This document shows, piece by piece, positions 11,071 through 21,195 of a stretch of 64,000 bases of DNA (position 1 is the stretch's first letter; every line of letters begins with the position of its first letter). The stretch comes from Cyclina sinensis. Taxonomy: Eukaryota > Mollusca > Bivalvia > Venerida > Veneridae. The DNA is taken from NCBI GenBank assembly GCA_012932295.1, contig JAAONU010000001.1:61134927-61198926 (forward strand), in the 5' to 3' direction. The notes below the pieces were generated by a model. It saw only the letters and a list, made by a program, of their open reading frames with translations, ran no database searches and was not told the origin of the DNA. A program made the translations under genes and the position numbers.

Positions 11071-12215
11071 AACAAGAGGGCCATGGTGGCCCTGGATCGC
11101 TCACCTGTGTACTTTGGCTGTAGGTTTGCTGCTAAGCAGTATTTCATTTTTTAATTGAAAATATATAAGTGCCTATAAACCAAATATGTAAAATGTCAGT
11201 CAATAAATAAAGGCTCCATGACAGAAAGTAGAAATATCTATTATAAGCCATGGTGACCTTGACCTTGACCCAGTGACCTCAAACCCTACCCATGGGTAGA
11301 GGTCCATGCAAGGAACCTATATACTGAATATCAAAGATATTGGTCTATAAATGAAGGCTCTATGAGGTACAGTAGATAAATCTATTTTTAGCCTCCGTGA
11401 CCTTTAACCTAATCTAATAATTTGAAAAAGCTTGATAAAGCTTGCTTCATGCCAAATTTTAAAATTCTAAGCCTTGTGGTTTCAGACAAGAAGATTTTTT
11501 AAGATTTTCTTCTATATTGCTATTTAATACTTGTGACCCCTCGGGCGGGGCCAGTAGTGACCCCAGGGACATTTTTCTGACAAACTTGGTATAGGTCCAC
11601 TAGACAATGCTGCATACCAAATATCTTAATTCTAGGCCTTGTGGTTACTGACAAGAAGATTTTTTAAGTTTTTCCTATATATTTCTATGTAAAACATATG
11701 ACCCCTAGGGCAGGGCCTATTTTAACCAAGGGGCCATGATTTGGACAAACTTGATAGAGGTCCATTAGATAATGCTGCACATCAAATATATTAACTCTAG
11801 GCCTTGTTGTTTAGGACAAGAAGATTTTTAAAGTTTTTCCTATATAAGTCTATGTAAAATCCAGAGACACCTGGGGTGGGGCCAATTTTGACCCAAGGGA
11901 AATAATTTGAACAGTTTTTTTTAGTTCCATTAGAGGGTGCTAAATGCCAAATATCTAATCTCTAGGCCTTGTGGCTTCAGACAAGAAGATTTTCAAAGTT
12001 TTTCCTTTAAGCTGCCATAGCAACCAGAGTTTTTGATGGAATTAAATTCTTTGAACAACTTTGGTAGAGCTTCATGCAAGGAACATCCCAGGCAAGTTTC
12101 ATCAAATTTGGCCCAGAGGTTTCAGAGGAGATATAGTTTGAATGAAATTGTTGACGGACGACGGACAAAGTCCGGTCACAATAGCTCACCATGAGCCAAA
12201 AGCTCAGGTGAGCTA
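11071..12215 (+). mobile_element. Helentron-like repeat, family A copy 1
   Basis: The left end is AACAAGAG, then the palindrome AGGGCCATGGTGGCCCT, then GCTCACCTG. The right end is CAGGTGAGCTA, so GCTCACCTG and CAGGTGAGC form a subterminal inverted pair. The right end can also fold by itself (AGCTCACC/GGTGAGCT around 12183-12214). The interior repeats a unit with CTAGGCCTTGTGGTT, ACAAGAAGATTTTT and TTTTTCCTATAT four or so times, and ends with a GACGGACGACGGAC run. No protein frame is present. The structural class is inferred. Confidence 0.8.
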
Positions 12216-13247
12216 AAAACGTACAGGTTTTGATATCTTAGTAGAAACACGGGGTCCTACGCACAAACTGCTGTTAAAAGCAATGCTTGTGACAATCGAA
12301 AGAATCTATCCGCATATTTCTTTTAAGTAGCATCTTAGTCTATTCAACACTACTGAACAACTATTCAATTTAAACAAGTGCGAGAAAGAATACTTAAAAG
12401 ACAAGGAAAACGGTTTGTATACTTGGCACAAAACAGATTTAGTGTTCAGAAACCTGGTGTTGTAGATTTGTTCACATACATGTATATCAGATAGGTTCAA
12501 ATATGAAGTCTGGATCTGTTATCCGACTGTCTCAATTAATTAAGGTAGTAGTGGTGTAACTGACTTATTTCAACCATCGGCTAAGTGATTTGTTTTATGA
12601 AACAAATTATCTTAGGGCAAAATATAGACAATATTGAACAATTATACCAAGAAATTTTAAAGGTATGACAAGTATGACAAGTATTAACTCCAAATATCGC
12701 CGAACTAAACAGGTCTGTAAAGCAAAGAAGCAAATATTTTAAAATTACTGTTTTCTGTTTCTGACCATAAAAACTACAGTAAAAAAAGCCTGTAAATATT
12801 TACAATAATAAATATCACAGTAATAAATATTTAAAGTAATAAAAACCTAATGACAGATGATAATAAAATGCAATATGTACATCAACTAGTGAGAACTACT
12901 GAAATGTTATCACAAACGTGGTACCAGTTTACCCCCACCAATGTCATGATGAGGGAAAGATATAATTTTTTTCTAAATATATCAGTTGTCTTTAAATGCG
13001 CTTTAATATAAATTTTGTTCCCATACTGTTCTGAAAATTGAAGCAAAATATAAAAGAGGTTCACATGTAGTTTTGGATAAATTAATTACTAAACCATTGA
13101 TACTAAATTTTCATGAAATTACATCATTTAAAGGCGGTGTGATGCTCGAAATATAGTTTTAAAAATAAGACAGAAATTCTCTCTTTTTCCAGAAATAGAT
13201 ACAGTTTTAAAAGTAAACCTAAAACAAAAAAGCAAAAATTGAAGGGA
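12216..13247. other. Gene-free AT-rich interval
   Basis: No exon, repeat boundary or RNA gene could be supported. A near-palindromic TTAATTAAGGTAGTAG near 12537 resembles the terminus of the MITE at 6060, but no partner end was found. Confidence 0.35.
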
Positions 13248-13352
13248 AAAATGACTAGAGTGGGGATTGAACCTTCGGCTTTCAGTGAAACGGTTTCGAG
13301 AATTGAGTACTCTTCAGTTAGGAGGTATACATTACACTGACCAATCCAGCAC
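13248..13352 (-). repeat. tRNA-like segment (SINE head or tRNA pseudogene)
   Basis: On the minus strand a B-box-like GAAGGTTCAATCCCC is preceded by a segment containing GGTCAGTGTAATGTATACC, at a spacing longer than a normal tRNA. A clean cloverleaf was not obtained, so a functional tRNA is unlikely. Confidence 0.3.
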
Positions 13353-13387
13353 GTCCATGCAAGTTTTGATGTTTTTGATATTCATGT

Positions 13388-13912
13388 AGAGACCCACAGT
13401 ATATAAACCAACTGTATCAGACGCGGATGTTTCGAGCTGATTGTCATGGATGCACTGTCGTTGTAATTAATTGTGTTTTAAAGGAATAAAACCGTTAAAA
13501 CGGTAAGTGACCTTTGTGTATATTAACAGGAAGAGATTTTATTTCTTTTATCGACATCTGTTTACATCTGACTTTGTGTGCTTTCCGTAAAATCAGTGGA
13601 ACTCACTGACTGAAATCTGGCAGAGTTCGTCGTTGCCTATGTATAATATCTTTTGTCATCAAAGTATGTTGAACAGAGAAAAATGGGAGTAAACAAATCA
13701 TTGTTTATTCTACTGGCTTCGAACACAGATATACATATATATGAATTTGATGACGCAGTACGGGAAATCGTGAACAATCTGGACAAGTTGTTGCACATTG
13801 ACTGTATGACTTTTTGCAATGATCCTGTATGACTTATTGCGAGCACTGCTATTAATTCTGTATGACTGATTGGAGGTTTTCATTGCGATTTTGTATCAAT
13901 TATTGAGAGATA
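13388..13912 (+). repeat. Left arm of an inverted duplication (promoter-like, TATA plus first-exon donor)
   Basis: This arm is the inverted counterpart of 16150-16667. Shared blocks include CACAGTATATAAACCAACTG (TATA-like), ATGGATGCA, ATATTAACAGGAAGAGA, AAATCAGTGGAACTCACTGA and TGTATCAATTATTG. In this arm the TATA-like site at about 13401 is followed by AAAACG|GTAAGTG near 13500, a plausible first-exon donor reading rightward into the decayed coding locus. Confidence 0.75.
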
Positions 13913-14049
13913 AATATAAATGATTGTAATAGAATTTTAATATTTTAAAGTGGGATCTAAGCTATTTACCGAGAGTTGGTTTAACTGATAGTATTGTAAA
14001 TTATTTGTGTACCAACATATATAATGTATATTTTTCTTTAAGATCACTA

Positions 14050-15777
14050 TGGAAAAATTCAACTGCATATATTTTTCAGTAAAGACTAAGATATTCAATG
14101 CCATCATTGAACACATATTATTACACCATCCAGACTCAAACTTGAAAATAAGAATAAATAATAATCAGAATAAAATTTGCTACTTAAAAATTGCAACGTC
14201 ACAGCCAATAGCCTAACGTAAAAGAAAAAAAGAAAATTATAACACAAATAGCTGAAACACTGACAATTAAAATTTCAAAAAATTCCCTAAGATTCTCCGT
14301 TAAAAAATTGTCGACGCCTATGAAAGATATAGATAAATTTTCACTTACACATGGTATAAATGAAGAGGACAAGGAGTATGAGGAAGACTTAAGTACGTTC
14401 TTTGATGATATATACATTTTATAGAAGAACATAAATCTACACAAACTGACACTTGTGTAGTTATTCCTGTTGAAGAGAAATAAGAGGCTGAACATATTTC
14501 TGAAATTGTTGAACAATTACCGGATGTGTTAGATTACATTCATTCGGCTAGCAAACGTGAGATGTTCCAAAGTTCACGTCATTGCTCGCTGAAAGGAAAT
14601 AACCGTTATCAAACATTGCCTGTTTAATATGCCCGAAGGGGGCATATTATGTTATGGTCAAGGGCGTCCGTCCGTCCGTCCATAAGCAATTTGGTTTCTT
14701 GAGGATAACTTGAGTACTCATTGGCCTACAGTCTTTTACCCTCATGTAATTGTTGCCCACATTGAGTGAACGACCCGTATTGATTTTGGGGTCAGTAGCT
14801 CACAGGTCAAGATGACATAGACCTTAACATTGAAAACTATTTCCCAATATAACTTGACAATCATTTGTTGTAGAGACTTCAAACTTTACGTCATGATTGC
14901 ACAAATTGAGTGAATGACACCCATACATATTGGGGTCAGTTCGTCAAAGGTCAAGGTCATAGAGACCTAATGTTCAAAATCATTTACACTCTGTTAAGTG
15001 ACAACCATTTGTCTTAGAGGCTTCAAAATTCCTATTATGGTTGCACACATTGAGTGAATGACCGTGATTGATTTTGGGATCAATAGGCTAAAGGTCAAGG
15101 TCATATAGTCCTTAACGTTGAAAACCATTTCTGCCATATAACTTGACAAGCGTTTCTTCTAGAGACTTCAAACTTCATATCATGATTGCACACATTGAGT
15201 GGATGACCTCCATACATTATGGGGTCAGTCTGTCAAAGGTCAAGGTGACAATGACCTAAATGTTTAGAAGCATTTACATGCTGTAATTCGACAACCATTT
15301 GTCATAGAGACTCCAAAATTCATATATTGGTTTCACACATTGAGTGAATGACCGTGATTGATTTTTGGGTTAGTAGGTCAGAGGTCAGAAAATTCAAAAT
15401 TTAAGGCAAATCATTTAATTTTAATCCCTTAAATCACACATGCATCATGCTTAGATAAAACACCCTTCGGGCATATAATGCTCCGCCCAGCGGTGCTCTT
15501 GTTATTATTTTGCAATGTTGTTGCAAGGTTTAGTTTGAACTCAACTAGAGACATGAGATATTCGGAAAATGTTCAATTCTGGAAGATTGAGATGAAATTG
15601 TTCAAAGGCAACTATTTGCGCTTTATGTCGGGGTGGAAGAACCAGGGCCATCAGGTGATAGGGGATCTTGATACTGCACTCTCTATAATAAACTTTGCTG
15701 TTCCGTCACGGTCGTGCTTGGAAGACTCATATCTCTCTGAAAAGTTAAAAAACCTCAGTCCTGTTGTTTTGGATTAA
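14050..15777 (+). pseudogene. Decayed coding locus split by a repeat insertion
   Basis: Coding-like fragments lie in shifting frames. The first starts with ATG at 14050 and has 48 codons (EKFNCIYFSVKTKIFNAIIEH). The second, at about 14219-14430, contains VKKLSTPMKDIDKFSL and a DLSTFFDD acidic stretch. The third runs to about 14627 and contains HKSTQTDTCVVIP and HISEIVEQLPDVLDYIHSAS, with one in-frame stop. After the repeat at 14626-15503, a last open part (about 15504-15777) contains ENVQFWKIEMKLFKG, GDLDTALSIINFAVPS and SEKLKNLSPVVLD before the stop. The ATG at 15478 lies inside the repeat, so that start is not original. No family was recognised. It may derive from a multi-exon gene or a transposon protein. 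Frameshifts and the insertion make it a probable pseudogene. Confidence 0.45.
14626..15503 (+). mobile_element. Helentron-like repeat, family D copy 1
   Basis: The left end is AATATGCCCGAAGG (with a local hairpin to GGGGGCATATT). The right end is CCTTCGGGCATATAATGC, then a hairpin CCGCCCAGCGG, then CTCTTGTT. The two GCCCGAAGG segments are inverted copies. The interior holds about five 143-146 bp units marked by CACATTGAGTGAATGACC and AGGTCAAGGTCA. It interrupts the coding relic around it. Confidence 0.85.
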
Positions 15778-16149
15778 AATGTAAAACTGATCAGACGTTA
15801 TCAAGAAGTTTTTAACTGACTGACAGGTGTATTTGTGCGTGCGTGCATTGGACTACCACCAGGTAAGCATGGGCATTTTTAGTTGTATGCATCCTTTGAG
15901 TATGGCAGGAAATAGAAAAAAATGTTAACAAAGAATAAATAGAACAGGTCGCGATGACCATGATAGCAGTATACAAACATAATAATATCAAGCTGATAGT
16001 CATGATCACTGAGAGGGTAACAAAGTAAAAAAAAATCATGGGTTACATAAAGTTTCAAAATTACTTCTTTATGCCGCTTAAATCGCCAATTATATAATGC
16101 AATCAATTGATACTGCTCACAAAAAATGATACAGATTTCCTGCAATCAC

Positions 16150-16667
16150 CAAGTATTTCTCACAATAATTGATACACAAAGCTCGCAAAGAAGATACAAA
16201 TGATTACTTTTATTTATGCAGTAAGTCATACAGTTTGGAAAAGACACTTGTCTTACATTTCGTATTATATCTTTGTAAATGTCAGTAATCCTGCCACAGG
16301 AGGTTTATTAATTGCAAGTTTAAATACCAAGCAAAGATACGTTTGCAACCATTTTTCCATTTTCAACGCACTACGGGAAAAACTGCATTTACACATAGGC
16401 AATTTTGAACTCTTCTTATTTTCAGTCAGTGAGTTCCACTGATTTTACGAAAAGCACACAAAAATCGGTTGTAAGCAGGTGGCGATAAATGAAACAATTC
16501 TCTTCCTGTTAATATATTCAAAAGTCACTAACAGGTATAACAGTTTAGTCCTTTTAAACACAATAAATTACAACCACGTTGACTTCGTAAACTTTGCATC
16601 CATGTCAGTCAGCTCGCAACATCCGCGTGATGATACAATTGGTTTACATACTGTGAGACCTCTGACC
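16150..16667 (-). repeat. Right arm of the inverted duplication
   Basis: The reverse complement of this stretch aligns with 13388-13912. The TATA-like site is altered to AGTATGTAAACC and the donor position reads GTTAGTGAC, so this copy is probably not functional. It faces the left arm across about 2.2 kb containing the decayed coding locus. Confidence 0.75.
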
Positions 16668-16937
16668 GGAAAAAATTATTCTCAGAATAATACGCAAAAT
16701 GATAGTATGCCAAACTAACTACGTCAACGAAATGTTATTTTGTTGATCATGAATACTTTAGCGTACGACTTATGTAGATTAGACCATTAAAGGGTGACCA
16801 AATGGTCTTTTTTGTTTTGGTATAAACTTAATGGCTATTTTTGTTGTGTTATAAATCTAAACGGCCGTAGCATCTGTTTATCGTAAACAAAAATGACAAG
16901 AACTGTATGACTACGAGTTGGGCATTCGAAATTAAGA

Positions 16938-18132
16938 ATGCGGTCGGGAACGTTAACTGCGCTGTTACTCATGTCTGTGATATTTCTGTCCTTCGTGTCT
17001 GGAAAAAGAGAAAAGGCGAAGACTTATTTCACAGGTAAGGTTCCTTTCGATAATTACCAAAACAGTTATTGTATAAGTAGGTTTATACACAAACTGCTGA
17101 TTTCCAGTGTAAGAGAAAGTATGAAATCATAGAAAATGAACATGGTTTTTCAGAAAGAAAAACGTAAAGTAATCTTATTCCTCTGTATAATTTAGTAAAA
17201 ATCAAACTGACGTTTCAAAGGCCTAAACATGCAAAACGGGGCATTCATGTTCTTTAGGCGTATTTTCAATTACTAGTTCGGTATTTTCTGTCCATTTTTT
17301 CTGGATTTTGTTTTGTTAATGATTTGTTTTGTTTCCTTTTATTCTTCTTCTTTTTCCAGCAATCTTTTTTCTGTCCAGACTGATTGACTTGATCAAAAAA
17401 AGTTATGTTTAGAAGATATTTTAACTAAGTGTCTACTGTTTAAAGAAAACAAACTGAGAGAGGATAGACAGACAAGATTATTTCAGTTGTTTTAGTAAAA
17501 AAAAAGATCATAAAGACATAATATAACAAACAGTCATTTATATAATTGACAGCAAGAGAGAAAACATAAAATAAATGTTACACAGTATATATATATATAT
17601 ATATATACCTTATACTTTTATTTCTTGGTTTATAAGCATTAAATATTCGTTAATATCTAATCATTTTTAACTAGTTTTTTTCAATTTAAACATAATTAGT
17701 GTAATCCAATATTTAAATAGATTAATGTTATCATTATTCTTATCATTATTCCCTTAGTTCACCATAGTTTTGACATTTTAATACAAAGTGATATTAATCC
17801 TCTTGAACCTGCGAACGTGACATTTCTTCTTTCAGTAGACTGGTTTTACCCATCTTCCGGTTTCACTCTGTAATTTATGAAAATATATCTTTAATCGTAT
17901 AAGCAAATGACAAACGTCGTCTCAGGGATAAATGAAACAATATTGAAAATATGCTGAACATGGCCTTTATTAACACCCTCTATTTGTCCATTCTGCTTCA
18001 GAATACACCAATCAGAAAAGAACGTACTGTTTGTTTCAAGGACATCAGATTCTGCCGGGATCCAAATGGTCGACGCCATCAGGATGTTTGAAATGCAAGT
18101 GTACTAAGAGATTCCTAAACTGCAGGCCGTAA
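16938..18132 (+). CDS. Secreted 75-residue Cys peptide, half-VWC/microseminoprotein-like, 2 exons
   Basis: Exon 1 is 16938-17034 (32 codons plus G), ending ACAG|GTAAGG. Exon 2 is 18002-18132, with acceptor TTCTGCTTCAG and stop TAA at 18130-18132. Phase 1 matches. Residues 1-22 form a signal peptide (MRSGTLTALLLMSVIFLSFV, SG), followed by basic KREK. The mature part has YCLFQGHQILPGSKW and STPSGCLKCKCTKRFLNC, i.e. C-x(18)-C-x2-C-x-C-x6-C. The order Cys, G, PGS.W, then CxxCxC resembles the first half of VWC domains and beta-microseminoprotein-like secreted peptides common in molluscs. Five Cys leaves one unpaired, suggesting a dimer or a truncated domain. An alternative acceptor at about 18850 would give a 40-residue product. 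Role unknown; extracellular location inferred from the signal peptide. Confidence 0.65.
17587..17608. repeat. (TA)n microsatellite
   Basis: About eleven TA dinucleotides in intron 1 of the secreted peptide gene. Confidence 0.9.
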
Positions 18133-19290
18133 ATATATTCCTATTTTTTATCATTACTTATACATAACGTGCTTACCTAAACAGTGTACAAATGAAATAG
18201 CACATTATATTTTCCTATGCTGTCACCTCTAGTCATCACTCGGACAAAGCTTAATCCATGAATAGACGATAACTGTCTAGTTTCGGTATTTTGACAAGTA
18301 TATTTAGTTCAAATGTAAAGAAGTGAATACGTAGTTATTATTGCTTGACTAAATATTGTTTGAATAGAAAGTGTCGGCTGATTTAAGGTGCTTAGGTTTT
18401 GAGTAAGTGGAGGCCGTTGTCTTGTCTGTTCTGGGTTTAGATTTGTGTGTTCTATAACAAACGCTAATATGGGAACATTTGTAGATCGGCGACATGTATA
18501 GGTCACGCATGTTTTGCTTTTTCTTTAACATCAGTAAGACAAAAAATAAAGAAAATAATTAAAAGATATATAAATAAAATGCACGAAGCATGGAAATTAA
18601 CAGATGATTACTTATCATTGATGACAGGGCTCAATTTTGAATTGACGTCGTTCTATTATTAATGTATATTTAACTGTTTGACTGGTAGTAACTGCAATAC
18701 TGCTGAAAACCAACGAACAATACAATGCATGTAACAAAGACAAGTCTGATACAACCCTTTAAATAGTAATTCAGTTCTTGTGTGTTTTCGTATGATCAAA
18801 TTTTAATAGAACATTTCTTTTATTTGAATTTTTTTACTTTTTTTCCAGAATCACAAAGTCAAAGAGGAGAATGAAAAATCTTGGTTGCTTCTAACGAATA
18901 TCTCACGAAGTACATCCAAAATGTTACCTTAAGGAAATTTTAGCTGCAGCCATTTTAAGATAATTACATATTATCATGCATCTTTCAGTCATGATAGTAA
19001 TGGAAACACTTTAGGGGTGATACTTGTACACAGTCAGCGCACATATCGAGCTAATAAAATGTAAAAATTATTCTTGTTGGCATATAATATGAATATATAA
19101 AGTAGTTACTACACGGCCGTAGTCGAAATCATAACTGTGTATTTATAGATTCGACATTCGATGCCTGCGTCAGGGAATCAACTTTAACACAAGACCTGTC
19201 GGCGGACAGCACGCTTCACTTTTCTAGATAATAATTTTGTAGTTAAGTCAAAGAAGAGGTCCAAGTGAAAAAAATTTGAGTTGGTGAGGG
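18133..19290. other. Probable 3' UTR and intergenic interval
   Basis: Downstream of the secreted-peptide stop. AATAAA-type signals occur near 18545 and 18575, but none can be assigned without transcripts. A stretch with GACATTCGATGCCTGCGTCAGG near 19150 is a lone diverged unit of the 47-bp array further right. Confidence 0.4.
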
Positions 19291-19294
19291 CAAT

Positions 19295-19558
19295 TCCCTT
19301 TTTTTTTCTTTTTTTTTTTTTGGTGGGGTGGGGGGATGGTCATGTACCTACGTATAGAAAAAAATAATGAAAAAAATCGGGGTGGGGGGTCAAGAACCTA
19401 TGTATTAAAAATATTAATAATGAAAAACAAATTCGCTAGGGGGAGGGTGGGGGTGGGGGAGGAGGTAAGTACCTACCTATTAATAAGAAAATAATGAAAA
19501 AAATTCGGAGGGGGGTTCATTAATGGGGGTTGGGGGAGTACCTACCCATTCTATAAGA
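19295..19558. repeat. G-rich tandem repeat, about 65 bp unit, 4 copies
   Basis: Each unit has a G-run core (GGTGGGGTGGGGGG or similar), then GTACCTACSTAT and AATAATGAAAAAAATTCG. The runs of three or more G recur at short spacing, so the plus strand could form G-quadruplexes. Confidence 0.85.
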
Positions 19559-19967
19559 AGTTGTTTCCTGTATAAGTCTAAGCAAAATCAAGTGACCCTA
19601 GGGTGGGGCTAATTTTGACCCCAGGGACATGGGTACCAACAATCTATTAGGGGTCTTGATGGTGTTCTGGTATTCCAAGTTTGAAGGGAATATCTTTGAT
19701 AATTTTTTGAGAAATGTACTCTTACGAAAAGGTGAATCAAGTTATGCTAATTTGAAAAAGAGGAATAACTTTGCACAAATAAATTTGAGGGTTTTCCTTT
19801 TAGAAATAGTCTCACATTTTGACAGTGAACAAGTATTTCAAAATTGAAGTGAATACCTTAGATAGTGTCTGAGATAAAACGGACCTTAACAAAAATGTTA
19901 ACCAACACCGACGAGAGGGACATGAAAATAGCTCTACCGTTTTTCTTCAAAAAGTGGAGCTAAAAAC
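19559..19967. repeat. Fragment of a family A-like interspersed repeat
   Basis: It contains the family A interior signature: TATAAGTCTAAGCAAAATCA, then GACCCTAGGGTGGGGC and TTTTGACCCCAGGGACATG. It lacks the AACAAGAG end and the hairpin. Confidence 0.6.
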
Positions 19968-19974
19968 CCGTCCA

Positions 19975-21195
19975 CATCTGACATCTGTGTTAGGGAATCG
20001 ACTGAGTTGAAATAAATTCAATCTCTGACACCTGCATCAGGGAATTGACTAAGTTAAAATAGAATTCCACCTCTGACGTCTACGTCAGGGAATCGACTAA
20101 GTTAAAATTAAATTCCATCTCTGACACCTGCATCAGGAATCTACAAAATTGAGATAAATTCAATCTCTTACACCTGCGTCAGGGAATCGACTAAGTTCAA
20201 ATAAATTCTACCTCTGACATTTGTGTTAGGGAATCGATTTGGTTCAAATAAATTCCACCTCTGACACCTGCGTCAGGGAATCAAATAGATCTATTTAAAT
20301 TCCAGCTCTGATGCCTGTGTCAGGGAATCGACTAAATTGAAATAAAAACTCCAACTGTGACACCTGCGATAAGGCTTCCATTAAGTTAAAATAAATTTTA
20401 CCTTTGATATTGGCTAAGTTGAAATTAAATCCCATCCCTGACACCTGCGTCAAGGAATCGACCGAGTTAAGATAAATTCCACCTCTGACACCTGCATTAG
20501 GGAATCAAATAGATCTATTTAAATTCCAGCTCTGATGCCTTGTCAGGGAATCGACTAAATTGAAATAAAAACTCCACCTGTGACACCTGCGATAAGACTT
20601 CCATTAAGTTAAAATAAATTTTACCTTTGATATTGGCTAAGTTGAAATTAAATTCCATCCCTGACACCTGCGTCAAGGAATCGACCGAGTTAAGATAAAT
20701 TCCACCTCTGACACCTGCATTTGGGAATCGACAAAGTAAAAATTAATTCTACCTCTGACACCGGCGTCAGGGAATCGACTAAGTTAAGACAAATTCCACC
20801 TCTGACACCTGCGTTAGGGATTCGACTAAGTTGAGATAAATTCCACCTCTGACACCTGCATCAAGGAATCGAATAAGTTAAGATAAATTCCACCTCTGAC
20901 ACCTGCATTAGGGATCCGACTAAGTAAAAATTAATTCCACCTCTGACACCTGCGTTAGGGAATCGACTAAGTTAAGATAAATTCCATCTCTGACACCTGC
21001 GTTAGGGAATCGACTAAGTTAAGATAAATTCCACCTCTGACACCTGTTTCAGGGAATCGAATAACTTCAAATAAATTCTACCTCTGACATGTGTCAGGGA
21101 ATTCACTTAGTTCAAAATTAATTCCATCTGTTACACCTGTGTCTGGGAATCAATAAAATCAAAATAAATTCCACCTCTGACACGTTCACAGGGGA
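19975..21195. repeat. 47-bp minisatellite, about 26 copies
   Basis: The consensus unit starts GGGAATCGACTAAGTTAAGA, continues TAAATTCCACCTCTGACACC and ends TGCGTCA or TGCGTTA. A block of several units (about 20280-20470 and 20508-20690) is repeated as a higher-order unit, sharing the odd variant AAATAGATCTATTTAAATTC and GCGATAAG.CTTCCATTAAG. Confidence 0.95.

Noticed and set aside
12007..12192. 61-codon ORF
   Set aside because: Lies in the right end of a family A repeat.
14199..14516. 105-codon minus-strand ORF with Phe/Ser-rich hydrophobic text
   Set aside because: Antisense of the decayed coding text, which makes more sense on the plus strand.
15478..15777. ORF with apparent signal peptide MLRPAVLLLLFC
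   Set aside because: The start and hydrophobic run come from the tail of a family D repeat; only the part after 15504 looks like old coding sequence.
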